A stretch of 12,247 nt of DNA, taken from assembly GCA_024710675.1 (NCBI GenBank), contig JANJUH010000153.1, positions 1 to 12,247 of the forward strand, read 5' to 3'. Source of the stretch: Lysobacterales bacterium (GTDB lineage Bacteria; Pseudomonadota; Gammaproteobacteria; Xanthomonadales; SZUA-5). The position numbers and the translations under genes are program-made. Within the stretch, counting starts at the first letter, position 1. Every line of letters begins with the position of its first letter. This document shows positions 1 to 6,009 of this stretch, in pieces. The notes beneath the pieces are model-generated. The model saw only the letters and a list, made by a program, of their open reading frames with translations. It did no database searches and was not told the DNA's origin.

Positions 1-184
1 CCAGCACCACCGGTGCGCCGCGCAACAGGGCCGGAGCCTGGGCAATGTGCTCGCTCAGCTCTTCCTGCAGTTGCAGCAGGTCGAGGTGGCGGATCGTCAG
101 CACCATCGCCTGGAAGCGCTCCGAGCGCAGCTCGAAAGCCGCCTCGCTGGCGGCCCGTCCGGTCAATGGCGAGACGTGGGCCAT
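1..184 (-). CDS. minC: Septum site-determining protein MinC (N-terminal part, runs off the window)
   Basis: Reading the minus strand from the ATG at 184-182 gives 61 codons with no stop before the window edge. The peptide starts MAHVSPLTGRAASEAAFELR and continues through HLDLLQLQEELSEHIAQAPA and ALLRGAPVVL. This matches the MinC N-terminal domain: an FELR/FELK opening strand, then a helix leading into the conserved AQAP(A/E)hh..APVVh stretch. MinC is the FtsZ inhibitor that, delivered to the membrane by MinD, blocks Z-ring assembly away from midcell; this N-terminal domain is the part that acts on FtsZ. The start codon overlaps the stop of the upstream acetyltransferase (TGATG), so the two are probably translated together. 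minD and minE would be expected beyond the left edge, but this cannot be seen. The C-terminal domain is outside the window. Confidence 0.9.
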   Translation of the reverse strand, partial: MAHVSPLTGRAASEAAFELRSERFQAMVLTIRHLDLLQLQEELSEHIAQAPALLRGAPVVL

Positions 185-759
185 CAGGCCACTCGCCGGC
201 TCAGGCGGTCTTCGGCGAGCAGACCAGCGGGCGCCGTGTCCGGCGCGTAGGTCGCCTTGACGTAGGGGTAGGCCTTCATCTCCTTGACCATCAGGCTGAC
301 CCGGCGGCCGTTGGGCAGCACCTGCTGGCCGACCTCATTGAAGCCATTGGTGCCGAAGAAGACCAGCGAGACATCGTCGCGCGGCTCGATGAAGACCTCG
401 CAGCAGAGCAGCGGATAACGCACCTCGGCGAAGCTCAGCACGTCGGCGTAGAAGACCCGGCCGATGCCGTGGCGACGGAAGCGGGAATCGACGACGATGC
501 GATCGATGTACAGAAAGTCCGCGTGGTGCTGGCGGAACCAGAGGAAATTGGGACTGTCGTAGTCGGCCTCGGGCGACAGGCCGATCAGGAACCCGGCGAG
601 CTGCCCCTCGTGCAAGGCCACCCGGAAATAGCGCGCGATCTCGTACAGGTGGCGCATGCGCTCGGCCGAGATCGGGACGATCCCCGGGCCGGCGGCGTTG
701 TTCAGAGCCAGCACGAACTCGAGTTCGCCGGCTTCGATGTCGCGCACGATCAATGACAT
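184..759 (-). CDS. GNAT-family N-acetyltransferase
   Basis: The 191-residue protein has the GNAT fold signature. Near residues 84-106 the segment YIDRIVVDSRFRRHGIGR carries the (R/Q)-x-x-G-x-(G/A) acetyl-CoA pyrophosphate loop after the typical 'hydrophobic-V-D' strand. Residues 117-143 (LLCCEVFIEP, then FFGTNGFNEVG) look like motif B, where an aromatic-rich helix ends in 'GF..VG'. Earlier, residues 45-60 (FRVALHEGQLAGFLIG) form the central strands. The family moves an acetyl group from acetyl-CoA to an amine; the substrate here cannot be read from sequence. No signal peptide or membrane segment is seen, so it is cytosolic. The ATG at 759-757 is the first start in the frame that gives a full domain. 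Its stop overlaps the minC start by one base, so it is probably the first gene of the min transcript. Any functional link to division is inference. Confidence 0.88.
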   Translation of the reverse strand: MSLIVRDIEAGELEFVLALNNAAGPGIVPISAERMRHLYEIARYFRVALHEGQLAGFLIGLSPEADYDSPNFLWFRQHHADFLYIDRIVVDSRFRRHGIGRVFYADVLSFAEVRYPLLCCEVFIEPRDDVSLVFFGTNGFNEVGQQVLPNGRRVSLMVKEMKAYPYVKATYAPDTAPAGLLAEDRLSRRVA

Positions 760-893
760 GGGCAGATGGGGCGTGCTGGGGGTGGAATGGGCGAGACGAG
801 CCCGGAGCGCGGCGCGCCGCCCGTGGCTAATCCGCGATTATGCACGGGCGGCAGGTGACCGGCGACGACATCGCCATCACCAGACCATGACCT
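760..893. promoter_or_regulatory. Divergent promoter region between the acetyltransferase and the histidine kinase
   Basis: These 134 bases separate two divergent start codons and must hold promoters for both directions. The best single match is CATAAT on the minus strand (842-837), five of six to TATAAT, but without a convincing -35 at 17 bases. A 12-base perfect palindrome GCGGCGCGCCGC lies at 809-820, which could be an operator or simple GC-rich chance. No clear Shine-Dalgarno precedes the ATG at 894. Confidence 0.3.
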
Positions 894-2132
894 ATGGACT
901 TTCCGGCCCTTGCCCGCGCCGGTTACGCTGGCGGCCTGCCGCCCGATCCGCGGCCAATCGACCGGAAGCCGCCCGCCTTGCGACTCCTGCGCACCTATAC
1001 GCCGAGCCAACTGCTGCGTTACGCAGGCCTGTTTACCTGGGCCTGCGTGGGCTTGTCGCTGGCCTTCGTGTTGCGCCCGGCCTCCGGTGGCATCGCGGCG
1101 AACGGGGCCTGGATCGTGTTCGCCTGGCTGGTCTTCGCGGGCGCCTATTACGCCTTGACGCTGGAAATGGACGGGCGCGGGAGGCGCCTGGTCTACGTGC
1201 TGGCTGCGCTGGCGATGACCGTCGCGGCGCTCGCCATCGGCCACCTGACCGGCACTGGCATCGGCGCGATCCTGCTGCTGGTCTCGGCCAGCGTCCTGCC
1301 TTGGGTCCTGCCTCTCGGGCAGGGCGTGTTCTGGTTGCTGGTCCAGAACCTCGGCATGTTGCCGGTGTTCCTCGCCCGGCCGAATTTCAGCACCGTCGAT
1401 GCCGTACTCCAGGTCGGCCTGTACCTGAGCCTCGCGACGCTGACCTTCATCACCTCCTTCGTCGCGCAACGGCAGACCGAAGCGCGCGAGGCGCTCAGGC
1501 TGATGAACTCGGAGCTGCGGGCGGCGCAACTGCTGCTGGCCGAGGGCGAGCGCGCCAGCGAGCGCCTGAGGATCTCGCGCGAGCTGCACGATGTGGTCGG
1601 CCATCACCTGACCGCGCTCAGCCTGAACCTCGAGGTCGCCAGCCATCTCGTCGAGGGCAAGGCAGCACAGCATGTCCGCCAGGCGCAGACGGTCAGCAAA
1701 CAGCTTCTTGCCGACGTCCGCCAGGTGGTCAGCGCGCTGCGCGGCAGCGATGCCGTCGATCTCGATCATGCGCTGCGCGAGCTGGTCGCCGCGGTGCCGG
1801 CGCCGCAGATCCACCTGAGCCTGCCCGAACGCTTTCGTCTGGCCGATCCTGCCCGTGCCCAGGTCCTGGTGCGCCTGACCCAGGAGATCCTGACCAACAC
1901 CATGCGCCACGCCCGCGCGCGCAACCTCTGGATCGAGTTCAGCATCGCCGATCACATCGTCGAGCTGGTCGCCCGCGACGATGGTCGTGGCGCCGAGGCC
2001 ATTTCGCCCGGCAACGGCCTGACCGGCATGCGCGAGCGCCTGGAAGGCTATGGTGGCTCGCTCGACATCGAAACCCGGCCCGGCTACGGCTTCGTCGTGC
2101 TGGCCCGCCTGCCCCTGGAGAGAACCCCATGA
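894..2132 (+). CDS. Sensor histidine kinase, HisKA_3 / DesK-NarX type
   Basis: The 412-residue inner-membrane protein has roughly five to six hydrophobic segments between residues 43 and 190, with no large periplasmic domain. A dimerisation/phosphoacceptor helix follows: RISRELHDVVGHHLTALSLN, with His232 as the likely phosphorylated residue in the H-D/E-h-h-x-x-x-h pattern of HisKA_3 kinases. The ATP-binding domain shows an N box (QEILTNTMRHA, Asn335), a G1 box (RDDGRG, about 361-366) and a G2 box (GNGLTGMRERL, about 373-383). The architecture resembles DesK, a membrane-state sensor, but the signal here is unknown. The stop overlaps the response-regulator start (ATGA), marking a cognate pair. 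The start is uncertain: ATG 894 has no evident ribosome site, while TTG 978 (residue 29) follows a GGAAG at 963-967 and would remove a Pro-rich tail unlike a membrane anchor. Confidence 0.93.
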   Translation: MDFPALARAGYAGGLPPDPRPIDRKPPALRLLRTYTPSQLLRYAGLFTWACVGLSLAFVLRPASGGIAANGAWIVFAWLVFAGAYYALTLEMDGRGRRLVYVLAALAMTVAALAIGHLTGTGIGAILLLVSASVLPWVLPLGQGVFWLLVQNLGMLPVFLARPNFSTVDAVLQVGLYLSLATLTFITSFVAQRQTEAREALRLMNSELRAAQLLLAEGERASERLRISRELHDVVGHHLTALSLNLEVASHLVEGKAAQHVRQAQTVSKQLLADVRQVVSALRGSDAVDLDHALRELVAAVPAPQIHLSLPERFRLADPARAQVLVRLTQEILTNTMRHARARNLWIEFSIADHIVELVARDDGRGAEAISPGNGLTGMRERLEGYGGSLDIETRPGYGFVVLARLPLERTP

Positions 2133-2782
2133 TCCGCGTCTTCCTCGTCGACGATCAGACCCTGGTCCGTCAGGGTATCCGCAGCCTGCTCGAGCTCTCC
2201 GATGCCGTCACCGTGATCGGCGAGGCCCGCGATGGCGAGGAAGCCATCGTGGAGATCCCGAAGATCCAGCCCGACGTCGTGTTGCTCGACCTGCGCATGC
2301 CCGGCAAGAGTGGCCTCGAAGTGCTGGAGCACCTGTCGCGCACGGGCCAGTTGCCGCCGACGATCATCCTGACCACCTTCGACGAGGAGCAGCTGGTGCT
2401 CAACGGCCTGCGCGCCGGGGCCCGTGGCTTTCTGTTGAAGGATGTCTCGCTCGAGCAGCTCGTCAGCGCGATCAGGACCGTCGCCGACGGCGGCTCGCTG
2501 GTGCAGCCCGGCGTCACCGAGCGCCTGCTGCGCGGTGTCGGCCAGCTCGAGAACCGTTTTGCCAGCCTCGACCAGCCCGATCCGCTCACCGAGCGTGAGA
2601 CCGAGATCCTGCGCCTGATGGCCGGCGGCTACTCCAACAAGGAGATCGCGCGCTCGCTCGACGTCGCCGAAGGCACGGTGAAGAACCACGTCTCCAACAT
2701 CCTGTCCAAGCTCGGCGTCCGCGACCGCACCCGCGCGGTGCTGAAGGCGCTGGAGCTGGGGCTGGTGCAGGGGAGCAAGTAG
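2129..2782 (+). CDS. Response regulator, NarL/FixJ (LuxR-type HTH) family
   Basis: The 217-residue two-domain regulator has an N-terminal receiver with the acidic pair Asp8/Asp9, phosphoacceptor Asp54 (VVLLDLRMPG), Thr82/Thr83 (IILTTF) and Lys104 (GFLLKD), so every conserved switch residue is present. After a linker of about 25 residues, a LuxR/GerE helix-turn-helix runs from about residue 150: LTERETEILRLMAGGYSNKE, then IARSLDVAEGTVKNHVSNIL. It is expected to dimerise and bind DNA once phosphorylated by the kinase encoded just upstream. The ATG at 2129 shares four bases with the kinase stop and is preceded by GGAGAG (2117-2122), a good ribosome site. The open frame extends upstream to 656, but that part is antisense or out-of-frame to the kinase and is not coding. 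Target genes are not apparent. The closest known type is DesR-like. Confidence 0.95.
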   Translation: MIRVFLVDDQTLVRQGIRSLLELSDAVTVIGEARDGEEAIVEIPKIQPDVVLLDLRMPGKSGLEVLEHLSRTGQLPPTIILTTFDEEQLVLNGLRAGARGFLLKDVSLEQLVSAIRTVADGGSLVQPGVTERLLRGVGQLENRFASLDQPDPLTERETEILRLMAGGYSNKEIARSLDVAEGTVKNHVSNILSKLGVRDRTRAVLKALELGLVQGSK

Positions 2783-2790
2783 CGTTTCTC

Positions 2791-2878
2791 GGGACTCGGG
2801 ACTCGGGACTCGGGACTCGGGACTCGGGACTCGGGACTCGGGACTCGGGACTCGGGACTCGGGACTCGGGACTCGGGA
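2791..2878. repeat. Heptanucleotide tandem repeat (GGGACTC), 12 perfect copies plus GGGA
   Basis: Twelve uninterrupted copies of GGGACTC run from 2791 to 2874, followed by a partial copy to 2878. The array starts only 8 bases after the response-regulator stop codon. Perfect repetition over 88 bases marks it as a short tandem repeat liable to slippage. On the minus strand it reads as a periodic ESRVPSP peptide, which is an artefact of 7 bases not being divisible by 3. Confidence 0.98.
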
Positions 2879-2890
2879 AGAGCATTGGTC

Positions 2891-2917
2891 CGCAAAGGAC
2901 GCAAAGGACGCAAAGGA
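2891..2917. repeat. Nine-base tandem repeat (CGCAAAGGA), 3 perfect copies
   Basis: Three exact copies of CGCAAAGGA lie 12 bases beyond the heptamer array. The unit differs from the heptamer in both length and base composition (A-rich), so this is a separate repeat family rather than decay of the first array. Confidence 0.93.
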
Positions 2918-2970
2918 GAAAACGGTCGTTCCGGGGATTGACTCTGTCTCCGACTCGGCGATGCTTTTTC

Positions 2971-3010
2971 GTGCCCTCGTGCCCTCGTGCCCTCGTGCCC
3001 TCGTGCCCTC
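2971..3010. repeat. Octanucleotide tandem repeat (GTGCCCTC), 5 perfect copies
   Basis: Five exact copies of GTGCCCTC occupy 2971-3010. A further full copy preceded by a partial one (CCCTC) occurs at 3091-3103, just before the acyltransferase gene. The two blocks are followed by the same bases, ATCCGGCC (3012-3019 and 3109-3116), suggesting one array was split or partly duplicated around the hairpin-rich segment in between. Confidence 0.95.
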
Positions 3011-3016
3011 GATCCG

Positions 3017-3080
3017 GCCCGCCCTTCTCGGGCGGGCGTTCGGGTCTCGAAAGGCAGTGCCTTTCGTCGGCTGCGCCGAC
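3017..3080. repeat. Cluster of three adjacent perfect hairpins
   Basis: Three inverted repeats lie one after another. At 3017-3037, GCCCGCCC and GGGCGGGC enclose a 5-base loop TTCTC. At 3048-3066, CGAAAGGCA and TGCCTTTCG flank a single central G. At 3066-3080, GTCGGC and GCCGAC enclose TGC. The first could act as a terminator for the two-component operon, but no U-run follows it. The set interrupts the GTGCCCTC array and may be a mobile palindromic element. With the tandem repeats, it fills the 334-base gene-free spacer 2783-3116, in which I see no gene. Confidence 0.8.
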
Positions 3081-3104
3081 CGACCCTCACCCCTCGTGCC
3101 CTCG

Positions 3105-3110
3105 TAGAAT
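3105..3110 (+). promoter_or_regulatory. Likely -10 box (TAGAAT) for a leaderless acyltransferase mRNA
   Basis: TAGAAT matches TATAAT at five of six positions and ends six bases before the A of the ATG at 3117, the distance expected from a -10 box to a transcription start. The gene has no Shine-Dalgarno, and an in-frame TAG inside this box (3105-3107) rules out an earlier start. Together these suggest transcription begins at the ATG itself. No good -35 is visible; the region 17 bases upstream reads GACCCT. Confidence 0.5.
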
Positions 3111-3116
3111 CCGGCC

Positions 3117-4037
3117 ATGCGCAAGATAAAGACCGCGGTCCGGCCGCTCTGGCATCCCTTGTGTTGGCCGGGCTGGATCTCGGTGGGATGGTTGTGGCTG
3201 CTGGCGCGTATGCCGCATCGCATGGCTTTGGGGTTCGGCGCGTTGCTGGGGCCCGTGATCCTGGCGCTGGTTCCGCGCCGGCGTCGGGTGATCGAGCGCA
3301 ATCTCGAGCGCTGCTTTCCGGAAGCCGACCCGGCCTGGCGTCGCGCCGCCGCGGCCGAGAACCGGCGCGAGTCGGGCCGCATGCTGGCGGCCTTTGCCTG
3401 GGGCTGGTTCGGCTCGCATCGCGCTGTTGCGCGATTGCCGTTGCGGGTGGAGGGCCTCGAGCACATCGAGGCGGCACGGGCAGCCGGACGCGGCGTGTTG
3501 CTGGTCGGGGCACATTTCAGCCACCTCGAGCTGGCCGGGCGCCTGCTGACGCAGTCCGTGCCGGTGGCAGGGATGTACCGAGAGCACCATGACCCGGCCT
3601 TCGAGTGGGCGGTGCGCCGTGCCCGCCTGCGCTACGCCAGCGCGATGTTCAGGCGCGACGAGTTGCGCGCGGCGCTGCGCCACGTCAAGTCGGGCGGCGT
3701 GCTCTGGTATGCGCCGGACCAGGAGTACCGCCGCGGTGAGCGTGTGCACGCACCCTTCTTCGGCATCCCGGCCTCGACGATCACCGCCACCCACCAGCTC
3801 GCGCGCCTGACTGGTGCGGCGGTGGTCGGTTTCGAGCACTGGCGCGAGGCCGACGGCGCCTACCGGATCCGCCTGCACCCGCCGCTCGCGGACTTCCCCG
3901 CTGAAGATGCGCTCGCCGACACCGCGCGCGTCAATACGATGATCGAGGGCTTCGTCCGCGCGCACCCGGAGCAGTACCTGTGGCTGCACGCGCGCTTCAA
4001 GACGCGGCCGGCCGGGGAGGCGGCGTTTTACGATTGA
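3117..4037 (+). CDS. Lipid A biosynthesis acyltransferase, LpxL/HtrB family
   Basis: The 306-residue protein is of normal length for the Kdo2-lipid IVA late acyltransferases, which add a secondary acyl chain (usually laurate or myristate) to lipid A at the inner membrane. A hydrophobic N-terminal anchor spans about residues 14-53. The catalytic H-x4-E motif is present as GAHFSHLELAGR (His133, Glu138), aligning with HFLTLELGAR in E. coli LpxL. Further family blocks are visible: RRRVIERNLERCFPE (about 55-69), where E. coli has a similar 'NL..CFPE' stretch, YREHHDPAFEW, VLWYAPDQEYRRGERVHAPF (donor and acceptor region) and a C-terminal PEQYLWLHARFKTRP. Whether it acts as LpxL or LpxM cannot be decided, so no symbol is given. 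It stands alone, convergent with the CorC-type gene, and is apparently expressed from its own leaderless promoter. Confidence 0.92.
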   Translation: MRKIKTAVRPLWHPLCWPGWISVGWLWLLARMPHRMALGFGALLGPVILALVPRRRRVIERNLERCFPEADPAWRRAAAAENRRESGRMLAAFAWGWFGSHRAVARLPLRVEGLEHIEAARAAGRGVLLVGAHFSHLELAGRLLTQSVPVAGMYREHHDPAFEWAVRRARLRYASAMFRRDELRAALRHVKSGGVLWYAPDQEYRRGERVHAPFFGIPASTITATHQLARLTGAAVVGFEHWREADGAYRIRLHPPLADFPAEDALADTARVNTMIEGFVRAHPEQYLWLHARFKTRPAGEAAFYD

Positions 4038-4095
4038 GGGGTCAGCGGCGGGTGCTGTGTTGAAACCCGTGTGAGCTGAGGATCGGGGTCCAAAA

Positions 4096-4160
4096 GCGTC
4101 CGGATGAATCCGGACCCACCACAGTGCCGCACACCCGTGGGTCGGCATTCATGCCGACGC
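4096..4160. repeat. REP-like inverted pair (copy 1 of a 65-base element)
   Basis: Two hairpin units face each other. On the minus strand (4119 to 4096), GTGG is followed by GTCCGGA-TTCA-TCCGGAC and then GC. On the plus strand (4137 to 4160), GTGG is followed by GTCGGCA-TTCA-TGCCGAC and then GC. The stems differ by compensating base changes while the head, loop and tail are kept. A short conserved 5' GTGG head before an imperfect-loop hairpin is the known layout of REP sequences served by RAYT transposases. It sits between two convergent genes and may also help end transcription. A second copy is at 10244-10308. Confidence 0.88.
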
Positions 4161-4166
4161 TCTTGC

Positions 4167-4194
4167 CACTCACCATTCACCACTCACCACTTAC
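4167..4194. repeat. Imperfect heptamer array (CACTCAC-like), 4 copies
   Basis: CACTCAC, CATTCAC, CACTCAC and CACTTAC follow one another without gaps. The last copy contains the complement of the TAA stop codon (4193-4191) of the downstream CorC-type gene, so the array runs into the end of that gene. Confidence 0.8.
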
Positions 4195-5492
4195 CGCTCT
4201 TCCCCCACCAAACTCGCCAGCACGCGATCGACGCGCGCTCCATCGAGGTCCATGACCTCGAAGCGCCAGCCCGCCCATTCGTAGGTCTCGGCGACCTTGG
4301 GGATGTGGCCGAGCACTGCGATCAGCATGCCGGCCAGGGTCTGGTATTCGAGCTCGTCCTCGCCCGGCAGGCTGCGCAGCGACAGCAATTCGCGGAGGTC
4401 CTCGATCTTCAGGGCACCGTCGAGCAGCAAGGTGCCGTCGGGGCGGCGCACGATCATCGCCTCCTCGTCGCGCTCGCCTTCTTCCTGTGCAGCGGCGCCC
4501 AGTACGGCCGAGACCACGTCGTTGCGGGTGACGAGGCCGGCGATATCCCCGTACTCGTCGACCACCAGTGCCATGTGTGAAGCCGCCTCGCGGAACTCCT
4601 CGAGCAAGGCCGGCGCGCGGGTGGTTTCGGGCACGTACAGCGCCTTGTCGAGGTGGGCGAAAAGATCCAGCGGACCGCCGCGGCCGATCTGGTCGACCAG
4701 CGACTTGACCTTGAGGACGCCGAGCACGTCCTTGTCACTGCCGCGACAGACCGGAAAGCTGGAATAGGGCGAGGCATTGAGCAACGCCAGGTTCTCGGCG
4801 AGCGTCGACCCTGCATCCAGCCAGACGATGCGGTTGCGCGGGGTCATGAGGCTCTCGGCGGTGCGGTCGGCGAGTCGCAAGGCACGGTTGATCATGTTGC
4901 GCTCGATGTCCTCGATCTCGCCCTGCTCGGCGCTCTCGGCAACGAACAGGCGGATCTCCTCTTCGGTGATCCGCGATTCCTGGTTGGCCGGCACCCGCAG
5001 CAGGCGCAGGCAGGTTCGGGTCAGGAAGGACAGCACGAACACCAGCGGATGCGTCAGCCGCGCGAACAGGCGCATGGGCACCGCCACCACCACCGCGATG
5101 CGCTCCGGCGCCACCAGCGCCAGGCGCTTGGGGATCAGCTCGCCGAGCACGATCGTGAACACGGTGATCAGCAGCACGGCGATGCCGAGGCCGACCGGCT
5201 CCGCGTAGGGTCCCAGCCACTCGATGCCAGCCAGGCCGATGGCGATGCGATCACCGATGGCTTCGCCGCCAAAGACACCCGTCAGCACGCCCACCAGCGT
5301 GATGCCGATCTGCACTGCCGAGAGAAAGGTCTCCGGATGTTCGGCCAGTTTGAGCGCGGCAGCAGCCGGCTTGCTGGTTTCAGCCTGCTGTTTCAGGCGG
5401 CTCTTGCGCGAGGTGACGATGGCCATCTCGCTCAAGGCAAAGAAGCCGTTCAGCAGGATCAGGCCCAGCAGCAATAGCAATTCGATGTGCAT
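4191..5492 (-). CDS. Hemolysin-C/CorC-family membrane protein (DUF21/CNNM, CBS pair, CorC_HlyC domain)
   Basis: The 433-residue protein has the full three-part layout of the family. Residues 1-180 form a DUF21/CNNM transmembrane domain with the typical opening helix LILLNGFFALSEMAIVTSRK and later TVFTIVLGELIPKRLAL. Residues 181-335 hold the acidic helix (ITEEEIRLFVAESAEQGEIE) and two CBS motifs, SLMTPRNRIVWLDAGST and, in the second, HMALVVDEYGDIAGLVTRND. Residues 350-433 form the CorC_HlyC domain, rich in acidic residues. Relatives take part in magnesium or cobalt efflux and metal homeostasis, and CBS domains usually bind adenine nucleotides. Substrate is not determined here, and the old 'hemolysin' name does not imply toxin activity. 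It lies 47 bases downstream of a small unknown gene on the same strand and probably shares its transcript. The ATG at 5492 gives a proper first membrane helix. Confidence 0.93.
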   Translation of the reverse strand: MHIELLLLLGLILLNGFFALSEMAIVTSRKSRLKQQAETSKPAAAALKLAEHPETFLSAVQIGITLVGVLTGVFGGEAIGDRIAIGLAGIEWLGPYAEPVGLGIAVLLITVFTIVLGELIPKRLALVAPERIAVVVAVPMRLFARLTHPLVFVLSFLTRTCLRLLRVPANQESRITEEEIRLFVAESAEQGEIEDIERNMINRALRLADRTAESLMTPRNRIVWLDAGSTLAENLALLNASPYSSFPVCRGSDKDVLGVLKVKSLVDQIGRGGPLDLFAHLDKALYVPETTRAPALLEEFREAASHMALVVDEYGDIAGLVTRNDVVSAVLGAAAQEEGERDEEAMIVRRPDGTLLLDGALKIEDLRELLSLRSLPGEDELEYQTLAGMLIAVLGHIPKVAETYEWAGWRFEVMDLDGARVDRVLASLVGEER

Positions 5493-5539
5493 GGTTCAGG
5501 CACCGAAGGCCGGCGTCGATGCCACCGGACAGGGTTTCA

Positions 5540-5962
5540 TCAGGTGCGATCGGCTCCCTGCGAGACCAGGGCTTCGAGGCCGTCGGCCAGGTTGGCCAGC
5601 TCGGCGATGACGCGTTCCAGCTCGCGCGCCCCGAGGGCACCGTAGCTGCGGTTCTCGCAGAGATGCACGAAGGGCGTGCCGTCGAGATCGTCGACCGCGA
5701 GGAATCCCACCCGTTGCGCCCAGTTGAAGCGCAGGCACTTGACGGCGGGCAGTTGCGAGAGCGGTGCCACCGGGGTCGAGATGCGCAGCACGCGGCGATC
5801 GTCCTCGGTCTCGAGGTCGGCCAGGAAAAGGCTCTGCACGCGACCACCCTCGAGGGCGACATCGATGCTGAGGAAGAAGGGATCGTTGCGGGTCAGCTCG
5901 TGGCGGGTTGCCAGGTGCGAGCGGATGTCCTCGAAGTTTTGCACGTGCACACTCTCGTTCAC
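5540..5962 (-). CDS. Hypothetical protein, 140 residues
   Basis: I do not recognise this family. The protein appears soluble, with no signal peptide or long hydrophobic segment. It has alternating strands in the first 105 residues (for example FFLSIDVALEGGRVQSLFLA, then RRVLRISTPVAPL and LRFNWAQRVGFLAVDDLDG), followed by a C-terminal amphipathic helix LERVIAELANLADGLEAL. This alpha/beta-plus-helix outline is loosely like small YbjN or CesT-type adaptor folds, but I see no motif to prove it. Translation seems to start at GTG 5962-5960, with AGGG five bases upstream on the minus strand; GTG codons at residues 5 and 7 are alternatives. It is divergent from the alkyltransferase-like gene and 47 bases upstream of the CorC-type gene, so it may be co-transcribed with the latter. 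Codon use is like its neighbours, supporting a real gene. Confidence 0.78.
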   Translation of the reverse strand: MNESVHVQNFEDIRSHLATRHELTRNDPFFLSIDVALEGGRVQSLFLADLETEDDRRVLRISTPVAPLSQLPAVKCLRFNWAQRVGFLAVDDLDGTPFVHLCENRSYGALGARELERVIAELANLADGLEALVSQGADRT

Positions 5963-6009
5963 TCGATCCCTGCGATGCTATCAGTCTCATCGTACGATCC
6001 TGCCATCGA
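5963..6009. promoter_or_regulatory. Short divergent promoter region with a 10-base palindrome
   Basis: Only 47 bases separate the GTG of the small hypothetical gene and the ATG of the alkyltransferase-like gene, so the two promoters must overlap or lie inside the genes. A perfect palindrome ATCGTACGAT is at 5988-5997; its TACGAT could serve as a weak plus-strand -10 box 12 bases before the ATG. No convincing -35 is seen. Confidence 0.3.

Noticed and set aside
13..756. Plus-strand open frame opposite the acetyltransferase
   Set aside because: It has no recognisable domain, while the opposite strand encodes a convincing GNAT protein and the MinC N-terminus.
809..820. Palindrome GCGGCGCGCCGC as a defined operator
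   Set aside because: Such GC palindromes arise often by chance in DNA of this composition, and no second site or matching regulator is visible.
750..1955. Minus-strand open frame opposite the histidine kinase
   Set aside because: The protein is rich in Gln, Arg, Asp and His with no domain, typical of the antisense of GC-rich coding DNA.
656..2128. Long upstream extension of the response-regulator reading frame on the plus strand
   Set aside because: It is out of frame with a clear histidine kinase, is rich in Arg, Pro and Ala as expected of a shadow frame, and the true ATG at 2129 has a ribosome site and an ATGA overlap.
2791..3010. Possible CRISPR array
   Set aside because: The repeats are 7, 9 and 8 bases long, directly adjacent, with no unique spacers and no cas genes.
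2971..3110. REP or insertion sequence with a transposase
   Set aside because: Hairpins and repeats are present but no transposase frame or target-site duplication of typical insertion-sequence form can be seen.
2084..3466. Long minus-strand open frame of about 460 codons across the repeats
   Set aside because: It is antisense to the regulator and acyltransferase genes and contains repeated ESRVPSP and GTRARGHE peptides that are only translated tandem repeats.
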